From: Coffea arabica
Lineage: Eukaryota; Streptophyta; Magnoliopsida; Gentianales; Rubiaceae
NCBI RefSeq assembly: GCF_036785885.1
Contig: NC_092317.1
Location: 436,501-500,500 of the forward strand
DNA: 64,000 bases
Direction of reading: 5' to 3'
In this document: positions 55,301 to 64,000 of the stretch, one piece after another
Layout of the letters: each line of letters starts with the position of its first letter
Position numbering within the stretch: the first letter of the stretch is position 1
Made by a program: the position numbers and the translations under genes
Notes under the pieces: generated by a model
Database searches by the model: none
Told to the model about the DNA's origin: nothing
The model's input: only the letters and a program-made list of their open reading frames with translations

Positions 55301-56315
55301 ATAATGAATAGACTAAATAACAAATTATTGCTCAGAATTAAAAGCTGTTCACCCATTTGCTGATGTTATTCTAGGTAACTGAGCTGTCCTATTGGTTTGC
55401 ATATAATGAGTATTCTATCAAATAGTCAAATTGCTATATACACACTAGAAAAAAGATTGTAGTGATGGACATCAATAACAGATTTTATGCACCAAAGTCA
55501 TTTCCAACCTCCTGGTACTGATGCTCTGGTCTTTAATCACAATGAAGCTATACAGACTCTAAGTTAGTTTTTCTTACAATACACATGTCTGCTATATGTG
55601 ACCTGTTGTTGTTCTAAATGAGGAATGGGAGTGCTTATCTATTTTTAAGATAACATTAAGCTGGCCAACCTTTTTTAGTGATCTAAATGCCTATTGGTTA
55701 AGCAGCTTAAGACTTTGTACTTCTTGTTTCTAATTGCTTACTTAGTGTGTTCCTTGTTTGCTGTTTCGTTTAGGCTAGACTTGTCTGGGGCAATGAAAAG
55801 CTCAATGGTTATTTTTAAAGGATATTGTATGTAGGCCATTCTTCGTCTGTTATTCATTGTAGTCTTTTTACTCAAAGCTCATTCACTCATTTATATGCCT
55901 ATCAGTTCAACATCTTAGGTTATTGTGCCTGTTTTATCCCAAGTATATACACTCTATTTTTTTGCTTGAAATTGCAGAAGTATGTGTAAATATATATGTT
56001 AATCTTATCTAGATGTATCATTGGGTCCCCTAATAGCATTAATTTGACTACCATTCGAGCTGAATCGGGAAGAAAACAAATTGCAGTAGGATGTAGTTCT
56101 TGCATTGAGGAGTTGGCTGCTTTTAATCATTCGTGTATTTGACAAAGGTGAAAGTGCCACTTATGGGAGTCGGTCTTGCCTTTGTGGACTAAATGGATTT
56201 CTTAAGGTCATAAAGCTGCAATACACATTTCTGATTTTGATCTCCTTTGGTGTAATGAACATACTTTAATGTACTTTTCAAACTTGTTTCTGTGCCTTGG
56301 AGAGTAAAGTACATT
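52374..56315 (+). repeat. Tandem array unit 1 (3942 bp)
   Basis: First copy of a 3.94-kb direct repeat. It begins TCTACCTTGTATATAAG and is preceded by host sequence ending in A. It carries CTTGCCAC and GTGGCAAG as subterminal inverted repeats near 52408-52447. Against unit 2 I saw six differences (two 1-bp indels, four substitutions), all within the first 1.25 kb. One indel shortens an A-run and shifts the frame of an exon-like segment. Confidence 0.95.
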
Positions 56316-59300
56316 TCTACCTTGTATATAAGAAAACAACTTTCCTTTCCTCTTGCCACGTGGATTCTTAATTTTCTGACAAGTGGCAAGATTGAGTATT
56401 TCTTGCAAATTATCTAAAGCTTCTCTTGTCTATTTCTTTTCATTCTTTTGCTATTGCACCGTTCTTTCCTCAAATTGCACTGAAGCCTTTTCCTGCTCTG
56501 TCTACCACGCGCCTATTCTGAGCAAAATTCAGCACAGCTATTCTGAGCAGTCCAATCCCAACCGGCTGTGCGACCGAACCCTTCAGGTCATCACCACTCT
56601 TCAAGTCTTCTATTCCTTTTCTTCTTTTGCCATTGCTCTGTCTCTTTCCCTAATTGCCTATCCTGAGCAAGCCCGCTTCCAGCCGCCTGTGCTACCAAAC
56701 CCATCAGTCAACAACCCTCTTCAACAACCCAATTCCATGATTTGGGCGATGGGTTTTGTGACTGCCTTCTTTAAGCCAGCAGGTCAACTGCTACTCCTGC
56801 AGGCGCTCGATATGCTGGTCATTCACGTGGTCTTTGTACTTGAGAGCAGGAGAATTGGGCGCAGGTGAACTGCTTTGCTTACACTGCCCGTTTTTCCCTC
56901 TTTCTCTAATATCCAATTAACCCGTTTCTGTATCAATTTCGTTTCATGTTGCCGAATTGTTGGAGCCTCACGTGATAATTGTACTTCAAAGGAGTGAAAT
57001 GGGGAACTTTTTGTTAGGTATGCCATTCTATTCTGATCAGCTTTGGTATTCAATTTTCCGCCCAAATTATGCTTTCTATTCAACCTTCATCATCCGTATG
57101 ATTACGATTAGAAATATCTGCTTGGATGTGATTTTTCTCTTATTCCAGTTATGATAAGAAATAAGAAATAGGTTTCCTATTCACTTAGCCTGTACCTTTT
57201 CCAGTGGCTGACGAAATCAAAAAAAATGGGATGGACGTATTTATCAGTGCATCGTGCTGGCTTCGCTGCCTTGTGGACTGCAAGAAGAAGCCTCCGAGCC
57301 TTTACGCCTTGTTCTTTGGAGTCTCTCTGGTGAGAAAAAAACTCCCCCTTTTTTTTGCCAAATTTTCCTCTTATGAATAGCTCGCACAGTAATAAATTCT
57401 AATATACACATATGTTTCGATTCATAGGTTCCTTTTGCTGCGGTTCCTTCGAGGAATCTTTTAGCTTGGAGGTCAGTTTGTTGTTTTCCTTCAATCTATC
57501 ACCATCTTTTCTTTATTTAAGTGCCTGTATTTTCATAAGTGGAATTTCACCTTTCCCTTTTCTTTTTAGTAGTTTTCCTTCAGTTTCTGCTTCATTTATT
57601 TTAAGTTTATTGGTGCTATTTGTTTTGTGTCATCCTTTATGAAACAAACGATTGCTTATTTGAGCAGGTGATTTTGTTAATTTGAAATATTTGATTAAAA
57701 ATCTTTCTTATAGACATGGGCTTACAAAAATATTGCTGGGTAACAGTTTAAATGGTGAATATTGGGTTGTAAAGGATGAATTATAGGTTGTGTGGAATAG
57801 TTGATTGTATGCTATCTTTATCATATTCTGCCCTTAAACTGTGCCGTAGTTAATTCAATCTGGCCAGCTTTAAAGATTGAAGTTCCAATTAATTCAAGCT
57901 GGCCAGCTTTAAAGGTTGAAGTACCAAGTTCACTATTTCCCTTGTGAAGAGCATATGCATGCTATAAATCAACACAAAGGACATCAGGTTGAACCCCTTG
58001 TTTGGGTAAGCCTGTGTACAAGAGAAATTGATGGGTGACGTAAATCTCATATTGTTGCCTAAGAACAGTTATTTGAGCATAATATTGTGTCCAAAGTTAT
58101 TTAATGTGGTCTAGAAATCATAACTTTTCTATCCAAAGCACTATTGTACTTGTCATTACCATAGCCTTCTGTAACAAGTTCAATATTAACAATATTTGAA
58201 ATTTAATAACATTCACAAGAAGTACATATGGATGGACAAACTTGGAAGAGTAACTGAGCTTCAAGGGTCAATTACTCTGCTTAGATTTTTGTACGAACTA
58301 AAGAATAGAAAAGACACATTTTAATTATTTCCAATACACTCGATGGAACCTTGCAAGCTTTCAAATTTTTCCTGATGAATTCCGATTCTATAAATACAAT
58401 GAGAAAATTCTGAATTTATTGCAAATGTTCATTATCATGGTAATCATCCAATTTTATTCTTTTTTGTAGTATATAATTATATATATTTTAATTAGCTTTG
58501 CCAAAAAATTGGGAATCAATAAAACTTGCTTGGTGCTTTGCGGATAGTTGATATAATCTACTGTGGTCTTTTTCTAAAACTATTTTTAAATTTTTATGGC
58601 TCTTAACTATTTTAAAATTTTTTTCCATAAAACTGTTTTTGTGCAAATACAATAAAAAAGTATTGCTACTCAATTATCAAGTTGAAAATATGCGTATCCA
58701 CGTTCCATGTAAACTGTCAAACATAAAATGGCCTTGTGTCTTTCTTGCTTATGTTGTTTGGTACAATGTTGTCGGCTTCTTATTAGACTCTTGAATTTTT
58801 AGCTTTTCTGGATATCATTTTTGAATCTTGACTTCATTTTCACTACTAATATTCGATAGGGTTAACTGCTCCATCATACACTAACATTTTCTGATGATTT
58901 TATTAGGTTTTTCAACTTTAAAATTCTCCATTTGACTCCTATATATTTCAACACAAATAAATGCAGTGTTTCAAACTTTCTGTGGGAAATCAATAGCTTC
59001 TCTTCCTGGAATCATTTTCACAGTTTGACCCAAAGCTTCAACGCAAACACTAATCTGCCATTAAAATTTTAGCTAAGATTTCAGCTTGACTCTAATGTAT
59101 AATCTTAAGGTAGTTAGAGTAAGCAAAAGCTCTTGAAAATGTCAAGTCATATTAGACAACATGCATTCATTATGTCTATGACAGCTTGATTATCTCAAGC
59201 TTAGATTTTTTTTGGCATATAATGAGTGTCCTATTGGTTTGCATATAATGAATAGACTAAATAACAAATTATTGCTCAGAATTAAAAGCTGTTCACCCAT

Positions 59301-60259
59301 TTGCTGATGTTATTCTAGGTAACTGAGCTGTCCTATTGGTTTGCATATAATGAGTATTCTATCAAATAGTCAAATTGCTATATACACACTAGAAAAAAGA
59401 TTGTAGTGATGGACATCAATAACAGATTTTATGCACCAAAGTCATTTCCAACCTCCTGGTACTGATGCTCTGGTCTTTAATCACAATGAAGCTATACAGA
59501 CTCTAAGTTAGTTTTTCTTACAATACACATGTCTGCTATATGTGACCTGTTGTTGTTCTAAATGAGGAATGGGAGTGCTTATCTATTTTTAAGATAACAT
59601 TAAGCTGGCCAACCTTTTTTAGTGATCTAAATGCCTATTGGTTAAGCAGCTTAAGACTTTGTACTTCTTGTTTCTAATTGCTTACTTAGTGTGTTCCTTG
59701 TTTGCTGTTTCGTTTAGGCTAGACTTGTCTGGGGCAATGAAAAGCTCAATGGTTATTTTTAAAGGATATTGTATGTAGGCCATTCTTCGTCTGTTATTCA
59801 TTGTAGTCTTTTTACTCAAAGCTCATTCACTCATTTATATGCCTATCAGTTCAACATCTTAGGTTATTGTGCCTGTTTTATCCCAAGTATATACACTCTA
59901 TTTTTTTGCTTGAAATTGCAGAAGTATGTGTAAATATATATGTTAATCTTATCTAGATGTATCATTGGGTCCCCTAATAGCATTAATTTGACTACCATTC
60001 GAGCTGAATCGGGAAGAAAACAAATTGCAGTAGGATGTAGTTCTTGCATTGAGGAGTTGGCTGCTTTTAATCATTCGTGTATTTGACAAAGGTGAAAGTG
60101 CCACTTATGGGAGTCGGTCTTGCCTTTGTGGACTAAATGGATTTCTTAAGGTCATAAAGCTGCAATACACATTTCTGATTTTGATCTCCTTTGGTGTAAT
60201 GAACATACTTTAATGTACTTTTCAAACTTGTTTCTGTGCCTTGGAGAGTAAAGTACATT
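56316..60259 (+). repeat. Tandem array unit 2 (3944 bp)
   Basis: Starts immediately after unit 1 with the same TCTACCTTGTATATAAG. By eye it is identical to unit 3 except for one base (T at 59162, G at 63106). Confidence 0.97.
57205..59778 (+). other. Exon-like chain of unknown family inside array unit 2
   Basis: Three segments with canonical splice borders keep one reading frame: 57205-57329 (after TTTTCCAG, before GTGAGA), 57428-57471 (after TTCATAG, before GTCAGT) and 59718-59778 (after CGTTTAG, ending in TAG). An upstream segment ending at 56864 (GCGCAG before GTGAAC) joins in frame as RAGELGAVADEIKKNGMD. Further readable stretches are FISASCWLRCLVDCKKKPP and VPFAAVPSRNLLAWR. I do not recognise a family. 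Unit 3 has the same chain 3944 bp later; unit 1 is frameshifted. This may be a captured gene fragment or a genuine small gene; the splice model is inference. Confidence 0.35.
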
Positions 60260-63200
60260 TCTACCTTGTATATAAGAAAACAACTTTCCTTTCCTCTTGC
60301 CACGTGGATTCTTAATTTTCTGACAAGTGGCAAGATTGAGTATTTCTTGCAAATTATCTAAAGCTTCTCTTGTCTATTTCTTTTCATTCTTTTGCTATTG
60401 CACCGTTCTTTCCTCAAATTGCACTGAAGCCTTTTCCTGCTCTGTCTACCACGCGCCTATTCTGAGCAAAATTCAGCACAGCTATTCTGAGCAGTCCAAT
60501 CCCAACCGGCTGTGCGACCGAACCCTTCAGGTCATCACCACTCTTCAAGTCTTCTATTCCTTTTCTTCTTTTGCCATTGCTCTGTCTCTTTCCCTAATTG
60601 CCTATCCTGAGCAAGCCCGCTTCCAGCCGCCTGTGCTACCAAACCCATCAGTCAACAACCCTCTTCAACAACCCAATTCCATGATTTGGGCGATGGGTTT
60701 TGTGACTGCCTTCTTTAAGCCAGCAGGTCAACTGCTACTCCTGCAGGCGCTCGATATGCTGGTCATTCACGTGGTCTTTGTACTTGAGAGCAGGAGAATT
60801 GGGCGCAGGTGAACTGCTTTGCTTACACTGCCCGTTTTTCCCTCTTTCTCTAATATCCAATTAACCCGTTTCTGTATCAATTTCGTTTCATGTTGCCGAA
60901 TTGTTGGAGCCTCACGTGATAATTGTACTTCAAAGGAGTGAAATGGGGAACTTTTTGTTAGGTATGCCATTCTATTCTGATCAGCTTTGGTATTCAATTT
61001 TCCGCCCAAATTATGCTTTCTATTCAACCTTCATCATCCGTATGATTACGATTAGAAATATCTGCTTGGATGTGATTTTTCTCTTATTCCAGTTATGATA
61101 AGAAATAAGAAATAGGTTTCCTATTCACTTAGCCTGTACCTTTTCCAGTGGCTGACGAAATCAAAAAAAATGGGATGGACGTATTTATCAGTGCATCGTG
61201 CTGGCTTCGCTGCCTTGTGGACTGCAAGAAGAAGCCTCCGAGCCTTTACGCCTTGTTCTTTGGAGTCTCTCTGGTGAGAAAAAAACTCCCCCTTTTTTTT
61301 GCCAAATTTTCCTCTTATGAATAGCTCGCACAGTAATAAATTCTAATATACACATATGTTTCGATTCATAGGTTCCTTTTGCTGCGGTTCCTTCGAGGAA
61401 TCTTTTAGCTTGGAGGTCAGTTTGTTGTTTTCCTTCAATCTATCACCATCTTTTCTTTATTTAAGTGCCTGTATTTTCATAAGTGGAATTTCACCTTTCC
61501 CTTTTCTTTTTAGTAGTTTTCCTTCAGTTTCTGCTTCATTTATTTTAAGTTTATTGGTGCTATTTGTTTTGTGTCATCCTTTATGAAACAAACGATTGCT
61601 TATTTGAGCAGGTGATTTTGTTAATTTGAAATATTTGATTAAAAATCTTTCTTATAGACATGGGCTTACAAAAATATTGCTGGGTAACAGTTTAAATGGT
61701 GAATATTGGGTTGTAAAGGATGAATTATAGGTTGTGTGGAATAGTTGATTGTATGCTATCTTTATCATATTCTGCCCTTAAACTGTGCCGTAGTTAATTC
61801 AATCTGGCCAGCTTTAAAGATTGAAGTTCCAATTAATTCAAGCTGGCCAGCTTTAAAGGTTGAAGTACCAAGTTCACTATTTCCCTTGTGAAGAGCATAT
61901 GCATGCTATAAATCAACACAAAGGACATCAGGTTGAACCCCTTGTTTGGGTAAGCCTGTGTACAAGAGAAATTGATGGGTGACGTAAATCTCATATTGTT
62001 GCCTAAGAACAGTTATTTGAGCATAATATTGTGTCCAAAGTTATTTAATGTGGTCTAGAAATCATAACTTTTCTATCCAAAGCACTATTGTACTTGTCAT
62101 TACCATAGCCTTCTGTAACAAGTTCAATATTAACAATATTTGAAATTTAATAACATTCACAAGAAGTACATATGGATGGACAAACTTGGAAGAGTAACTG
62201 AGCTTCAAGGGTCAATTACTCTGCTTAGATTTTTGTACGAACTAAAGAATAGAAAAGACACATTTTAATTATTTCCAATACACTCGATGGAACCTTGCAA
62301 GCTTTCAAATTTTTCCTGATGAATTCCGATTCTATAAATACAATGAGAAAATTCTGAATTTATTGCAAATGTTCATTATCATGGTAATCATCCAATTTTA
62401 TTCTTTTTTGTAGTATATAATTATATATATTTTAATTAGCTTTGCCAAAAAATTGGGAATCAATAAAACTTGCTTGGTGCTTTGCGGATAGTTGATATAA
62501 TCTACTGTGGTCTTTTTCTAAAACTATTTTTAAATTTTTATGGCTCTTAACTATTTTAAAATTTTTTTCCATAAAACTGTTTTTGTGCAAATACAATAAA
62601 AAAGTATTGCTACTCAATTATCAAGTTGAAAATATGCGTATCCACGTTCCATGTAAACTGTCAAACATAAAATGGCCTTGTGTCTTTCTTGCTTATGTTG
62701 TTTGGTACAATGTTGTCGGCTTCTTATTAGACTCTTGAATTTTTAGCTTTTCTGGATATCATTTTTGAATCTTGACTTCATTTTCACTACTAATATTCGA
62801 TAGGGTTAACTGCTCCATCATACACTAACATTTTCTGATGATTTTATTAGGTTTTTCAACTTTAAAATTCTCCATTTGACTCCTATATATTTCAACACAA
62901 ATAAATGCAGTGTTTCAAACTTTCTGTGGGAAATCAATAGCTTCTCTTCCTGGAATCATTTTCACAGTTTGACCCAAAGCTTCAACGCAAACACTAATCT
63001 GCCATTAAAATTTTAGCTAAGATTTCAGCTTGACTCTAATGTATAATCTTAAGGTAGTTAGAGTAAGCAAAAGCTCTTGAAAATGTCAAGTCATATTAGA
63101 CAACAGGCATTCATTATGTCTATGACAGCTTGATTATCTCAAGCTTAGATTTTTTTTGGCATATAATGAGTGTCCTATTGGTTTGCATATAATGAATAGA

Positions 63201-64000
63201 CTAAATAACAAATTATTGCTCAGAATTAAAAGCTGTTCACCCATTTGCTGATGTTATTCTAGGTAACTGAGCTGTCCTATTGGTTTGCATATAATGAGTA
63301 TTCTATCAAATAGTCAAATTGCTATATACACACTAGAAAAAAGATTGTAGTGATGGACATCAATAACAGATTTTATGCACCAAAGTCATTTCCAACCTCC
63401 TGGTACTGATGCTCTGGTCTTTAATCACAATGAAGCTATACAGACTCTAAGTTAGTTTTTCTTACAATACACATGTCTGCTATATGTGACCTGTTGTTGT
63501 TCTAAATGAGGAATGGGAGTGCTTATCTATTTTTAAGATAACATTAAGCTGGCCAACCTTTTTTAGTGATCTAAATGCCTATTGGTTAAGCAGCTTAAGA
63601 CTTTGTACTTCTTGTTTCTAATTGCTTACTTAGTGTGTTCCTTGTTTGCTGTTTCGTTTAGGCTAGACTTGTCTGGGGCAATGAAAAGCTCAATGGTTAT
63701 TTTTAAAGGATATTGTATGTAGGCCATTCTTCGTCTGTTATTCATTGTAGTCTTTTTACTCAAAGCTCATTCACTCATTTATATGCCTATCAGTTCAACA
63801 TCTTAGGTTATTGTGCCTGTTTTATCCCAAGTATATACACTCTATTTTTTTGCTTGAAATTGCAGAAGTATGTGTAAATATATATGTTAATCTTATCTAG
63901 ATGTATCATTGGGTCCCCTAATAGCATTAATTTGACTACCATTCGAGCTGAATCGGGAAGAAAACAAATTGCAGTAGGATGTAGTTCTTGCATTGAGGAG
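60260..64000 (+). repeat. Tandem array unit 3, cut by the window end
   Basis: 3741 bp of the unit are visible; about 203 bp would lie beyond the window. The array may continue, so total copy number is unknown. Confidence 0.97.

Noticed and set aside
56383-56868. 161-codon open frame in array units 2 and 3 (139 codons in unit 1)
   Set aside because: It starts at GTG, not ATG, resembles no family, and overlaps in another frame the segment that joins in frame to the downstream exon-like pieces. Its apparent conservation is only due to the near identity of the units.

Overview
The window is nuclear DNA of a flowering plant. It holds five intron-rich genes with canonical GT-AG exons, AT-rich introns, many microsatellites and several classes of plant transposon. 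The proteins are typical of a core eudicot, possibly an asterid; the species cannot be named from the sequence.

Layout: 1-1880, non-coding, with a short tandem duplication. 2092-8551 (-), phytoene desaturase (PDS), 14 coding exons, carotenoid synthesis in plastids. 8552-13179, intergenic, with a 0.6-kb foldback element. 13180-21536 (+), a plasma-membrane-type H+-ATPase of 950 aa in 21 coding exons, ending His-Thr-Val as in the AHA10/PH5 branch. 21834-26657 (-), a complete Ty1/copia LTR retrotransposon with 320-bp LTRs and a 5-bp target duplication, inserted about 40 bp after the ATPase polyadenylation signal; its single gag-pol frame has three nonsense codons. 27395-30480 (-), a class-3 triacylglycerol lipase of the OBL1 oil-body type. 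30481-37072, a long intergenic block with a 390-bp tRNA-like palindrome, a Stowaway MITE, a second copy of a short MITE and a hAT-type element. 37073-43014 (+), a leucine-rich-repeat receptor-like kinase of the STRUBBELIG-receptor family (SRF6/7 type) with a degenerate catalytic loop. 43626-46017, a non-autonomous Mutator-like element with 86-bp TIRs and 9-bp TSD, carrying a small GRF-zinc-finger-like fragment and a perfect 27-bp hairpin. 47382-51556 (-), the 26S proteasome ATPase subunit RPT1.

From 52374 to the window end lies a tandem array of a 3.94-kb unit: two full copies and 95% of a third, almost identical. Each copy starts with a sequence resembling a Helitron 5' end and carries a chain of exon-like segments of no family I recognise. 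This is the most unusual structure in the window.

The five genes serve unrelated processes (carotenoids, proton pumping, lipid mobilisation, receptor signalling, proteolysis), as is usual for plant chromosomes; nothing suggests an operon or gene cluster. Exon boundaries were placed by eye from splice signals and reading-frame continuity, and coding lengths were checked to sum to whole codons.
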